Positions 7,090 through 16,362 of a DNA stretch of 59,587 bases are shown here, one piece after another. The stretch is from CAYRFQ01 sp964423615 (GTDB lineage: Bacteria > Planctomycetota > Planctomycetia > Gemmatales > Gemmataceae), in NCBI GenBank assembly GCA_964423615.1, contig CAYRFQ010000040.1, forward strand, positions 1-59,587. The letters are read 5' to 3'. Within the stretch, counting starts at the first letter, position 1. Each line of letters starts with the position of its first letter. The position numbers were made by a program, and so were the translations under genes. Below the pieces are notes generated by a model that worked only from the letters and a program-made list of their open reading frames with translations, was not told where the DNA came from and did no database searches.

Positions 7090-10000
7090 ATGTACCGAAC
7101 GAACCACGCGTCTTTGCTGCCGATGCTGGGCAGCTGCCTCGTTCTGCTCCTGAGCATCACACCTGGATTAGCGCAGATACGCCCCATCGAACCCGGCCAA
7201 CCTTTCCCAGGCCAGCCACAACCCAAGGAAACTCCCCGCTCGACCGATGGACAGTTTAGCGCCATTACTCGCATCGGGGACGAAAACGCCGAAGCCCTGC
7301 GAGAAGCCCTCGACGTCGCCCAAGACTACATCAAAAGCCGCGATTGGAAAATTGCCGTCGAACAGTTGCAAAAAATCTTGGACCGAAAGACCGATGCCTA
7401 CGTCCAGGTCAAGATCCGCGACGGTCTCGCCAACGAAGTCACGCGATGGGTCAGCGTGAAATACGAAGCCAACAAACTCCTGGGGGCTCTGCCCGCCGAA
7501 GGACTCGCCGTGTACGACTTGTTCTCCGGTGAAAAAGCCTTCCGGTTGCTTCGCGATGCGAAAAAGACCGGAGACATCGACAAACTCGCTACCGTCGCCC
7601 GACGCTACTACCATACTTCTTCCGGACCCGAAGCGAACGACTTGCTGGCGACCTACTTTCTCGACCGCGGTCAATACTTCATGGCGGCGTTGCGATTCGA
7701 TAAACTGTTGAAGCTCCCCCCGCGACGCACTCGAATTACCGACCTGACGCTCTTCAAAGCTGCCTTGGCCTACCAACGGGCAGGTGACAACGTCAACAGG
7801 GCCCGTGCCGAGAAGGTCTTGGCCAAACTGTTACCCCGCTTGGCCAAGACCAAAGGACTACGTGTCGGGGATCGATTGATACCCGTCAAGGACCTCCAGG
7901 AATACATGACCCAGACCGTCACACGAACCAGCTTCGCCCGGTCCGAGTGGCCCTTCATTCGCGGAGACAAGACGAACACGGGTCAGGCCGCTGGCGGTCC
8001 TCCTCTGTTGGACAAAACGATCTTCGTGAAGAAAACGATTCTTCAACCACACATCATCACCGGCGAACCGGAATTCAGCAACCGGTCCAAGGAGTGGGTC
8101 TTGAAGTCGGGAAGTCGCAGCGCGACGCAGCGTTACAGGACGACTGGTCGTCCTGTCATGCCCGGCTTCTTCCCAATCGCAGTCGACGGAAAGATCATTT
8201 ACCGCACATACACCGGCCTCACAGCCGTGAGCGTCAACGATTATGTTCTGGACGACGGCACGCCCATCAAGGCCGGAGAACTCGAGTGGAAATCGACAGA
8301 GTTCGACGGCAGTTTGGCCTCACTAATGGAAAAGACGTACAGCACCGACGTCGAAGGATGGCTGAGTTCCTACTCGAACCAACCGACTTGGCTCAATTTG
8401 GTCTTCGAAAATTCCCTCGTCGGGACCCTCTCGTGCGACCAACAACGCGTCTACGCCGTCGACGACCTGGCCGTTCCCGTTCCGCCCAACGTTGCCCAAA
8501 ATCTCCTCCAGAACAGCCAGTTCAACCGAGGCAACCCCTTCTCCCCAAAACTTCGAAAGCTCGTGATGGGGAACTCCCTCCGGGCCTTCGACACCACCAG
8601 TGGAAAGATCGTTTGGTGTAAAGGCCTCGACGACAACACTGCCGGGAAAGAGACCAACCCATTCGATTCGAGCTTTTTCCTCGGGCCTCCGTTGCCCATT
8701 GGGGGCCGTTTGTACGCCCTGAACGAAAAGGCCAAGAACGGCGAGTTGAGCCTTGTCGTCCTCGATCCGATTTCGGGACAGGTTCTCGAAAGTCAAACTC
8801 TCGGCCAAGTGATGCAGAACTCTCGGTTCCACGTCGATGCCCTGCGTCGCATCAACGCCGTCCACATGGGGTACGGTGAAGGCATCCTCGTGTGTCCAAC
8901 GAACGCCGGAGAAGTCCTCGGGGTCGATTTACTCGGCAAGACCTTGGCTTGGGCGTATCCGTACCGCGAAAGCGAAAAGAACGAGCAGCCCACGCTCCGT
9001 CCCGGCTTCCGTCCTCAGAACTATCCACTGACTCCTGCCGAAGACACGTGGAAATCCACACCGCCAGCCATCGTGGATGGAAAAGTCGTCTTCACGGCTC
9101 CCGACTCGGATTCGCTCCATTGCATCAGCCTTCGGGATGGAACGCTCGACTGGAAATACCGTAAAGCAGAAAACGACGTTTTCTTTGCCGGAGTGTTCGA
9201 TCAGACAGTCCTGATCGTAGGGAAATTCAGTGTCCAGGCGAGAGACCTGGACACAGGGCGCTTTTTGTGGGAACGCCCGACCGGGGACTTGCCTGCCGGT
9301 CAAGGGACTGCCAGCGGCAATAGATATTATCTCCCCCTCGACAATGGCGAGATCATCGTCATCGATGTCCCTTCGGCTCGAATTTTTGGCCACAATCGGC
9401 TCCGCACTAGCGACCAACCCAAACCGGCAAACTTGTTGTTCTACCGGGACACGGTTTTGTCCCAAACGACCGAGAACCTGGTGGCCTATCCGCCTCTGTT
9501 TCCCGCTTTGAAAAAGGCCGACTTGGCGTTCAAGAAAGCTCCTTCGAATTGGGAACTGTTGGCTCGCCTCGGAGAGCTTCAGTTGGCCGCCGGAAAGGGA
9601 GCCGAAGCCGTCAGCAACCTTCGAAAAGTTCGGAGCAACACGACGTCGTTGTCTCTGAAGAATCGCGTGAACGACCAGCTCTATCTCGCCTACACGGACC
9701 TCATGCAAGCGAATTTTAAGGGCGTCACGGACACCTATTTGAAAGAGTATGAGGCCGTCTGTAAGGAGACGCCCGACGAAACACTCCGCCAAAAACGACT
9801 CGGCAAGTTCTTCCGCTTGTTGGGCCGGGGACACGAATCGGTGGGCCAGTTGGCCAAAGCCTATTCCGCCTACACGAAACTCGAAGGGCTTTCGTTGTTC
9901 GAATCGCAAGGCGTCCCGGCATTGGAAAATCCGAAAAACCGAACGCCCCTCTCGTTGTGGATGAAGGCTCAAGTGTTGGCCATGATCGATCGGGCGACGG

Positions 10001-12261
10001 CGAAACAGCAGCAAGAACTCGAAGCCGTCGTCAATGCCCAGTGGGAGAAGGTCGCCAAATCGAAGGATCTCGACAGCGTTCGACGGTTCATCGATAAATT
10101 CGGTGTGCCTTTCGAGGCCGGAAGACGGGCACGGTTGTATTTCGCCGACGCCGTCCTCAAGGACCCCTCCGCCGACGGTTACTTGGAGGCCGAGTTGGCC
10201 TTGAACCAACTTCGTGGTCGTGGACTCGACCGCGACGCCAGTGCCGGAGGTCGAGCCCTCGAGACGTTGGCCCGTTTGGCCATGCGACAAGGTGGCTCGG
10301 TTTCCTCCCAAGCGACCGAAGCCACACGTGAAGCAGCAGCCTACTACCGCCAACTCGCCGAAAGGTATCCCAATGCCAAGATTCGTGGTGGGAAAACCGG
10401 AAAAGAGTTTCTGGCCGAAATCGTAACTGATCCCAGGATGCTGCCGGCACTGGAGAAACGAAGTCGACGGTGGGATTCGGGCACCCTCGCCACCCGCCAA
10501 GTCACCGGTAACTACGGCGGTTCGAGCACCCAAGGATTCTTGTATCGGCCCGTCGGAAATACAACCCTACGGACGGCCCAACTTCGTTTCCGGCTCCAAA
10601 ATTCCGGACGGCAAGCCATGCTCATCGACAGTTCGACGGGCAAGTCGCTGTGGACTCACCAGCTCAACCTCGATTCCACCTCGAACCAGTTCTACTATCT
10701 CTTGCAACAACTGACTTCGAGCAACATCCGGTTCAACAGGCTCGAAAGTATGGACTACCAAAAGTTCCACGTCCAGGGACACCTTGCCGTCATGCAGGTC
10801 GGTCACCAAGTCTTTGCGTTCGACCTCCAGAAGCCTCGGTTGTTGTGGCAGGTCTATCTGTGGGACAAAAAGAACACGCCCGGAGTCACTTGGTATCCGC
10901 AAAACATGCAAATCCGGAACGGACGAATCACCCAGATGCTGCGGAACAACTATTCCCAAGTTCGTTACGACCGCCTCGGCGAGATTGTCGCCGTCCGTCC
11001 GTCCTACGTTTGTCTGCGAAAGACAAATTCGCTCGTCGTCGTTGATCCGCTGAAAGGCCAAACCATCTGGTCCCAGCGAATCACGTCCGACGACTTGGAA
11101 GCGTTCGGGGACGATCGCAACATCTACGTACTCAATGTCCGGGGCAAGACCGCCGGGGGAGCAAGAGCCTACCGCGTCACGGATGGAAAAGAGGTCCCCC
11201 TCAAGGCGAGTTTTGCTGGTCATTACCGCAATCGCCTCCACATTCAGGACGGACAGATCCTCTCTTCCACCGTCGAGCCCAAAGGACAAGTGAAGGTCCA
11301 GCTATTCGACATCCCCTCCGGCAAGATCGTTTGGAGTCAACAGTTCGCTCCTGGTTCGAACGTCTTGCGGACAGTCGATCCCAAGCTCACCGGCATCGTC
11401 GAACCCGAGGGAACAGTCACGGTCATGGACGCCGGCAACGGCAAGAAACTCATGGTCGGAAATTTGTTCCGACGTGGTCGGGTACAACGCGCCGCTCTCC
11501 AGACGTTAAAGGACCCCTTGCTCTTGGCGGACGAAGATCATTACTACGTGGCCTTGAATCAACCGATCGATGACAAAGCCGTTCAAGGAAATTTCTTGGC
11601 CACCAACTTCTTGAGCATCGTCCACTCCGAAGTCGTGAACGGATGGTTCTGTGCTTTCCACCGCAAGGACGGCTCGCGAAAAATCCGCAAGAAAACCGAG
11701 ACTTGGAAGACGGGCGACCTCGCCTGGCACGTCTTCCAACCGGTCAAAAACCAGAGAGTCGTCTTGGAGCAATTTGGCAAGTTGCCGGTGATCGTCTTTT
11801 CTTCCCGGTACGTCAAGCCGAGTGGTAACCTCGGCCGAACGACGTGGGTCTCTCGTACCGAAACGATCAACCGAAGGAACGGCAAAATCCTCTGGCCCGA
11901 AAGCCGAGCTATCACCTCCAAAGAAAGGCCGTCGAATGGTTCGGCGCGATTTCTCTCCTTCGTCGTCAATACCGACAAGGGAGAGATCATGATGACTTCT
12001 TGGACCGATGGGTTGATTCATTATGTCCTGGAGCCCGGAGCGAAGCCGCCAACCCGACCGACAAAAAAACCGTCCGCCAAGATCAAGTATGATCCCAATT
12101 CGCCCCTCTCTCAAGACGTGACTGGACCCGTTCCCGTCCGTCCGCCAGGACAAGCCGGTGGCAGGATTGGTGTTCGTGGACCCATTGCCGTCCCTGGAGG
12201 CCTACCGGTTCCGAACCGCATCGTCGTCAACCCGCGTTCAGTTCGGCGAATTCGTAAGTAA
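7090..12261 (+). CDS. Exported giant PQQ/BamB-like beta-propeller and TPR protein
   Basis: The 1723-residue protein begins with a signal peptide (hydrophobic run SCLVLLLSITPGLA, cleavage before Q). A helical TPR-like section (about 65-230) precedes a first quinoprotein-type beta-propeller with repeats such as TSGKIVWCKGL and LDTGRFLWERP. A second helical/TPR section (about 790-1130) is followed by a second propeller (SSTGKSLWTHQL, KGQTIWSQRI, PSGKIVWSQQF) and a Pro/Arg-rich tail. Such repeats build scaffolds like BamB as well as PQQ dehydrogenases; no PQQ-ligand set could be identified, so a scaffold role is favoured. The ATG at 7090 was chosen because GGGGGAG lies about 11 bases upstream and the signal peptide starts there. 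It is the first gene of a co-directional block running to 27558. Confidence 0.85.
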   Translation: MYRTNHASLLPMLGSCLVLLLSITPGLAQIRPIEPGQPFPGQPQPKETPRSTDGQFSAITRIGDENAEALREALDVAQDYIKSRDWKIAVEQLQKILDRKTDAYVQVKIRDGLANEVTRWVSVKYEANKLLGALPAEGLAVYDLFSGEKAFRLLRDAKKTGDIDKLATVARRYYHTSSGPEANDLLATYFLDRGQYFMAALRFDKLLKLPPRRTRITDLTLFKAALAYQRAGDNVNRARAEKVLAKLLPRLAKTKGLRVGDRLIPVKDLQEYMTQTVTRTSFARSEWPFIRGDKTNTGQAAGGPPLLDKTIFVKKTILQPHIITGEPEFSNRSKEWVLKSGSRSATQRYRTTGRPVMPGFFPIAVDGKIIYRTYTGLTAVSVNDYVLDDGTPIKAGELEWKSTEFDGSLASLMEKTYSTDVEGWLSSYSNQPTWLNLVFENSLVGTLSCDQQRVYAVDDLAVPVPPNVAQNLLQNSQFNRGNPFSPKLRKLVMGNSLRAFDTTSGKIVWCKGLDDNTAGKETNPFDSSFFLGPPLPIGGRLYALNEKAKNGELSLVVLDPISGQVLESQTLGQVMQNSRFHVDALRRINAVHMGYGEGILVCPTNAGEVLGVDLLGKTLAWAYPYRESEKNEQPTLRPGFRPQNYPLTPAEDTWKSTPPAIVDGKVVFTAPDSDSLHCISLRDGTLDWKYRKAENDVFFAGVFDQTVLIVGKFSVQARDLDTGRFLWERPTGDLPAGQGTASGNRYYLPLDNGEIIVIDVPSARIFGHNRLRTSDQPKPANLLFYRDTVLSQTTENLVAYPPLFPALKKADLAFKKAPSNWELLARLGELQLAAGKGAEAVSNLRKVRSNTTSLSLKNRVNDQLYLAYTDLMQANFKGVTDTYLKEYEAVCKETPDETLRQKRLGKFFRLLGRGHESVGQLAKAYSAYTKLEGLSLFESQGVPALENPKNRTPLSLWMKAQVLAMIDRATAKQQQELEAVVNAQWEKVAKSKDLDSVRRFIDKFGVPFEAGRRARLYFADAVLKDPSADGYLEAELALNQLRGRGLDRDASAGGRALETLARLAMRQGGSVSSQATEATREAAAYYRQLAERYPNAKIRGGKTGKEFLAEIVTDPRMLPALEKRSRRWDSGTLATRQVTGNYGGSSTQGFLYRPVGNTTLRTAQLRFRLQNSGRQAMLIDSSTGKSLWTHQLNLDSTSNQFYYLLQQLTSSNIRFNRLESMDYQKFHVQGHLAVMQVGHQVFAFDLQKPRLLWQVYLWDKKNTPGVTWYPQNMQIRNGRITQMLRNNYSQVRYDRLGEIVAVRPSYVCLRKTNSLVVVDPLKGQTIWSQRITSDDLEAFGDDRNIYVLNVRGKTAGGARAYRVTDGKEVPLKASFAGHYRNRLHIQDGQILSSTVEPKGQVKVQLFDIPSGKIVWSQQFAPGSNVLRTVDPKLTGIVEPEGTVTVMDAGNGKKLMVGNLFRRGRVQRAALQTLKDPLLLADEDHYYVALNQPIDDKAVQGNFLATNFLSIVHSEVVNGWFCAFHRKDGSRKIRKKTETWKTGDLAWHVFQPVKNQRVVLEQFGKLPVIVFSSRYVKPSGNLGRTTWVSRTETINRRNGKILWPESRAITSKERPSNGSARFLSFVVNTDKGEIMMTSWTDGLIHYVLEPGAKPPTRPTKKPSAKIKYDPNSPLSQDVTGPVPVRPPGQAGGRIGVRGPIAVPGGLPVPNRIVVNPRSVRRIRK

Positions 12262-12574
12262 TCCGAGGACGACCAGGGCGCAGCAGAAAAAACAATGGTT
12301 TTTCGCTCGATCATTCGGATATCTCGTCGCTGGCCCGGCAGCTAGGTCGATAACTTTTTCCACTTTGGTTTGGCGTAAGGTCCCGATTGTTGCTTTCGCC
12401 CCTCGGGCCCGAAATAATCTCTCCAGGCGGTGTTGTTCGATTCCTCGCCGCCTTCTTTCTCTCAGAATCTTTTGCGTAATCGTTAAGATTTGTGGCTTTT
12501 TCCGTCAGTAAGTTTGTAACGACTCGTCAGTACTGAAAACACAGATTACGTGTTTCTTCAACGGGAGCATAGTT
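12262..12574. other. Intergenic region with a possible weak terminator
   Basis: The 313-base gap holds a possible hairpin AGGCGG (12425-12430) / CCGCCT (12448-12453) followed by a pyrimidine-rich stretch. It could end the propeller transcript. The A/T-rich stretch at about 12470-12520 could hold the promoter of the next gene, but no convincing -35/-10 pair was found. Confidence 0.3.
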
Positions 12575-13693
12575 ATGAGCCGATTGGCCTCTCGACTCGG
12601 ATGGGTCTTCGCTGGAATAGCAGTCCTAACGTTGGCCATGCCAGCCCAGGCTGAACCCCTTCCGAAAAAATACCGCAAGGCGGTCCGGAAGGGCTTGGAG
12701 TACCTCGCCAATGCCCAAAAGGAGGATGGACACTGGGAAGGTAACGGTGGCCAGTATACCGTCCCGATGACTGGATTGGCTGGAATGGCGTTGCTGATGG
12801 AAGGCTCGACGATGCACACGGGCCGATACTCCTCACACATTCGTAAGGCCGTTCGGTGGTTGATTTCTCGAGCCCGACCGAACAAAGGCGGACCTCGCGA
12901 TGGACTCATCGGCGGCACCCTGCCCAACGAACGCAATCGATACATGTACGGTCAAGGGTTCGCGATGCTGTTCCTTGCGAGCGTCTACGGCGAAGAAGAA
13001 AAAGAAGACCGACGTGAGGAATTGAAGGACATCCTGACACGCGGTGTTAAGTACATCGTCAACGCCCAATCCACTCAAGGTGGATGGTACTATCAATCGG
13101 CGAAAGAATCTAACGACGCCGACGAAGGATCGGTCACAATTACTCAGGTCCAAGCCCTCCGAGCCGCCCGGAACGCGGGAATTCCAGTGCCCCTTCAATC
13201 CATCAAAAAAGCTCGGGAATATCTTCAGAAATCCACCGATACCCAAGGCGGAGTCATCTACAGTCTGGGACGACGGACAGGAACTCCTACAGGCGGTGGA
13301 CGGCCTGCTCTGACGGCAGCTGCGATAGCTTGTGCTTTCAACTCCGGCGAATATAAAGGTGAGTATGTCAAAAAGTGGTTCCGATTCTGCCACACCAAAA
13401 ACCAGATCCGAAGAGGCATGGGGCACGACGAGTACACTCAATACTACTACGCCCAAGCCGTTTACATCCTCGGAGATAAAGGGTGGGCCAAATTGTTCGG
13501 CAAGGACGACCCGAATCCTCTGACTTGGAGTGGGGCAAAGGGCCACCGAGCGAAGGCCTTCGACGCCATGATGTCGATGCAGTCGTCTGACGGCAGCTGG
13601 AACCGAAGTGGGATCGGACCCGTGTATTCGACCTCCCTCTACACGACCATCATGCAGTTGGATCGAGCTACTTTGCCGATCTACCAGAGATAA
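12575..13693 (+). CDS. Exported prenyltransferase/squalene-oxidase repeat protein
   Basis: The 372-residue protein has a signal peptide (about residues 1-27, ending PAQA). It then folds as an alpha/alpha barrel of prenyltransferase/squalene-cyclase repeats with QW-like motifs (NAQKEDGHWEGN, NAQSTQGGWYY, SMQSSDGSWNR). The catalytic DxDD of real squalene-hopene cyclases is not found in the right context; a DADE in the middle precedes the GSVTITQVQALRAARNAG block that planctomycete paralogues share. It is therefore probably a binding or scaffold protein in the periplasm and not a terpene cyclase. GGGAG precedes the ATG. A strong hairpin follows the stop, so it may be transcribed separately from moxR downstream. 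Confidence 0.88.
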   Translation: MSRLASRLGWVFAGIAVLTLAMPAQAEPLPKKYRKAVRKGLEYLANAQKEDGHWEGNGGQYTVPMTGLAGMALLMEGSTMHTGRYSSHIRKAVRWLISRARPNKGGPRDGLIGGTLPNERNRYMYGQGFAMLFLASVYGEEEKEDRREELKDILTRGVKYIVNAQSTQGGWYYQSAKESNDADEGSVTITQVQALRAARNAGIPVPLQSIKKAREYLQKSTDTQGGVIYSLGRRTGTPTGGGRPALTAAAIACAFNSGEYKGEYVKKWFRFCHTKNQIRRGMGHDEYTQYYYAQAVYILGDKGWAKLFGKDDPNPLTWSGAKGHRAKAFDAMMSMQSSDGSWNRSGIGPVYSTSLYTTIMQLDRATLPIYQR

Positions 13694-13744
13694 AAACGTC
13701 AGACCGAAAGAAACACGACGAGAGTTTGGGAAACTGGAAAGATA

Positions 13745-13775
13745 TTTTTGGACAGGTCAAAGGCCTGTCCAAAAA
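13745..13775 (+). terminator. Strong hairpin terminator after the squalene-cyclase-like gene
   Basis: TTTTTGGACAGG (13745-13756) pairs perfectly with CCTGTCCAAAAA (13764-13775) around a 7-base loop, about 50 bases after the stop codon. The A/T end of the stem gives a five-T run when transcribed from the minus strand and five A on the plus strand. It could act in either direction or be a small palindromic repeat. Confidence 0.55.
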
Positions 13776-13820
13776 TCCAAACGCACCCCCAACCAAGCCG
13801 GAACTATCCCAGGTATTGAC

Positions 13821-13842
13821 GATCGCGACGTTTGTCGCGATC
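13821..13842. promoter_or_regulatory. Hairpin upstream of the MoxR gene
   Basis: GATCGCGAC (13821-13829) and GTCGCGATC (13834-13842) pair perfectly around a GTTT loop. It lies 228 bases before the MoxR ATG in a 376-base gene-free stretch (13694-14069). It may be an operator or an mRNA leader structure, but nothing shows which. No T-run follows, so it is unlikely to be a terminator. Confidence 0.35.
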
Positions 13843-14069
13843 TGTCGAACACGGAAATCCCCAGAAAATAACGACACGATTTTCGAAAGTTATCGCCTGA
13901 TTGCTTTGTTCACCAAGGCGTTGACCAGCGCCGCAAGACCTCACACAAGCCTCACGTTGGTCGTCGCCGAAAGCCGTCCCGTTCACGCCCGTTTCCTCAC
14001 GAGGCCGAGCACTTGGATGGCTTGATGAGTTGACTTCCAGATTCCTTTGTTAGCGAGACGAGTAACGGT

Positions 14070-15182
14070 ATGAGCGACCACGTATCTCCAAATCCAGCTG
14101 GCGAACCAACTTCCTCCGCCACATTGCCCAATAGCGAAATGCTCGGCAAAGACGACATGGAGGCAGTCAAGCGCTTGCAAAGCGCTTACCAGGATATCCG
14201 CAAACAACTTTCTCGTATCATCGTTGGTCAGGATAAGGTGATCGAAGAGTTGCTTATCGCATTGTTCAGCCGAGGCCATTGTATCCTCGAAGGTGTGCCA
14301 GGTTTGGCCAAGACCTTGATGATCAGTACCTTGGCGAAGACCCTGTCGCTGGCGTTCAGCCGAATTCAGTTCACGCCCGACTTGATGCCCTCGGACATCA
14401 CTGGGACAGAGGTCATCGAAGAAAACCGATCGACGGGGCATCGTGAGTTCAAGTTCATCGAAGGGCCGCTCTTTGCCAACGTCATCCTGGCCGACGAAAT
14501 TAACCGTACCCCTCCGAAAACACAAGCCGCGTTACTGGAGGCGATGCAAGAACGACAAGTTACTGTCGGCCGAGTGCGGCACCGCCTGGGCGATCCGTTC
14601 TTCGTCCTTGCAACCCAAAACCCGATCGAGCAAGAGGGAACGTATCCACTCCCCGAAGCTCAACAAGACCGCTTCATGTTCAAGGTCTTCGTCAAGTACC
14701 CCACGTTCAAGGAAGAGTTCGAGATCGCACGCCGGACCACGGCCAGCGTCCACGAAGAACTCTCTCCGGTCCTCAGCGGCGACGAAATCCTCCAACTCCA
14801 ACGACTCGTTCGCCGCGTCCCTGTCACCGACCATGTCATCCAGTACTCGCTCGCTTTGGTTCGCCAAACTCGAATCAGCGAACCCGGCGTACCTCGTTGG
14901 GTCAAGGACTGGATGTCTTGGGGCGCCGGGCCTCGGGCCGTACAAAACTTGATTCTGGGTGGAAAGGCTCGAGCCCTCCTCTACGGTCGATCGTACGTCC
15001 AAGTCGAAGACATTCAGGCTCTGGCATTGCCGGTCCTGCGTCACCGAATTCTGACGAACTTCACGGCAGCTTCGGAAGGCATCACGACGGACCAGGTCGT
15101 TGACCGCCTGATCAAGGAAACCCCAAGCCGCGAAGGCGAGCTGGCTCGCGACGAACGATTCCGCCGCATCTTCGCTTCCTAA
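14070..15182 (+). CDS. MoxR-family AAA+ ATPase
   Basis: The 370-residue protein is a standard MoxR ATPase. Walker A is GVPGLAKT at residues 75-82. Walker B is VILADEINRTPP. The MoxR-specific block ATQNPIEQEGTYPLPEAQQ follows, and a C-terminal lid domain contains WVKDWMSWGAGPRA. MoxR ATPases are cytoplasmic chaperone-like motors that work with vWA (MIDAS) proteins to mature or assemble partner complexes. The next genes encode a DUF58 protein and two BatA/vWA proteins, the classical partners. GAGACGAG upstream is a weak ribosome-binding site. Confidence 0.96.
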   Translation: MSDHVSPNPAGEPTSSATLPNSEMLGKDDMEAVKRLQSAYQDIRKQLSRIIVGQDKVIEELLIALFSRGHCILEGVPGLAKTLMISTLAKTLSLAFSRIQFTPDLMPSDITGTEVIEENRSTGHREFKFIEGPLFANVILADEINRTPPKTQAALLEAMQERQVTVGRVRHRLGDPFFVLATQNPIEQEGTYPLPEAQQDRFMFKVFVKYPTFKEEFEIARRTTASVHEELSPVLSGDEILQLQRLVRRVPVTDHVIQYSLALVRQTRISEPGVPRWVKDWMSWGAGPRAVQNLILGGKARALLYGRSYVQVEDIQALALPVLRHRILTNFTAASEGITTDQVVDRLIKETPSREGELARDERFRRIFAS

Positions 15183-15330
15183 ACAACACGACTGTTGTCC
15201 GTGGTCAACGAGAGCAGATTGCAATGATTGGTGGGTGGGCCTTTTGGCCCATTCCTTCAACATTCGCAAGCCGTTGCCGTGGACTCCGGATTCCTGACCG
15301 GGAACAACCACAAAGTAGTTCGAGGTAATC

Positions 15331-16266
15331 GTGGCAACAGAAAATCGACAGACTCAGGATGAAGGCCGAAGGTTCTTGGATCCCAAGGCGATCGCCCGGG
15401 TGACAAGACTCGACCTGCGTGCGAGACACATCGTCGAAGGATTCATCTCGGGGATGCACCGCTCGCCGTTCTTCGGCCACAGTGTCGAATTCATCCAGCA
15501 CCGCGATTACACCGCTGGAGACGACATCCGTCACCTGGACTGGAAAGTCTGGTCGAAGACGGACAAATTTTACGTCAAGCAGTTCGAGGAAGAAACCAAC
15601 CTTCGTTGTTCGTTAATTATCGACGTGAGTGAGTCCATGCACTATGGACGCGGGCCGCTCAACAAATACGAATATGGATGTACGGTCGCGGCGTGTCTGG
15701 CCTACCTGATGCTCCGACAAATGGATTCGGTGGGGTGCATCACGTTTGACGAAGACGTACGTGTTGTCGTTCCTCCACGAAGCCAAAACACCCATCTCGA
15801 CGCCATTTGTCGGGCAATGGATGTGAGCCGCCCGAAGGAAAAAACCGACGTCTACCGGATTCTTCGTCGAGTGACCGAAGAAGCTCCTTCCCGAGGTTTG
15901 ATCGTCATCGTCTCCGATTTGTTGGTCGATCGGGATCAGCTCTTCCGCGGCCTCGAGATGCTCGTCCATCGGAAACACGATATTCTCCTCTTCCACGTTA
16001 TGGACATCGACGAGTTGACGTTTCCTTTTCGCGGCCATACTCGCTTTGTTGGAATGGAAGAGGTCGAAGAAATCGATTGCGAACCGAAATCTCTTCGCGA
16101 AGCCTACCTGCAGCATTTGGAAGAGTACCTCGTCGAGGTCCGACGGGGTTGTGCTCGCAAGGGAATCGATTACCTGCTCGTCCCGACGAACCAGTACATC
16201 GATGCCGTGCTGTCGAAATTCTTGCACCACCGGCTCGCGATGCTCAAGGGCAAGACCAAAACTTAG
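15331..16266 (+). CDS. DUF58 domain protein with a vWA-like fold
   Basis: The 311-residue cytoplasmic protein shows the DUF58 signature (DYTAGDDIRHLDWKVW, then KQFEEETNLRCSLIID). It has a complete MIDAS-type metal site, Asp98-x-Ser100-x-Ser102 in IIDVSESMHYG, and a later ISSDLL-type strand (VIVSDLLVD). DUF58 proteins are the usual companions of MoxR ATPases and are thought to bridge the ATPase and the membrane vWA proteins. The start is GTG at 15331 with GAGG upstream. It follows MoxR by 148 bases and precedes the BatA-type gene by 96. Confidence 0.94.
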   Translation: MATENRQTQDEGRRFLDPKAIARVTRLDLRARHIVEGFISGMHRSPFFGHSVEFIQHRDYTAGDDIRHLDWKVWSKTDKFYVKQFEEETNLRCSLIIDVSESMHYGRGPLNKYEYGCTVAACLAYLMLRQMDSVGCITFDEDVRVVVPPRSQNTHLDAICRAMDVSRPKEKTDVYRILRRVTEEAPSRGLIVIVSDLLVDRDQLFRGLEMLVHRKHDILLFHVMDIDELTFPFRGHTRFVGMEEVEEIDCEPKSLREAYLQHLEEYLVEVRRGCARKGIDYLLVPTNQYIDAVLSKFLHHRLAMLKGKTKT

Positions 16267-16362
16267 AGCGTCTTGCCGGGCGTCGAGCTTGTTCTGAGCC
16301 CTGGCAAAACGCCCACGCTTCCTCATTCCTTCGGATACACCCGTGATTTGGATTGAAACTTC

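Noticed and set aside
8929..10533. A 534-codon minus-strand frame inside the beta-propeller gene
   Set aside because: The opposite strand has clear propeller repeats and a signal peptide; the antisense frame has no recognisable domain.
12405..12460. GTTCGATTCCTCG-like stretch suggesting a tRNA T-arm
   Set aside because: No acceptor, D or anticodon stems can be drawn around it.
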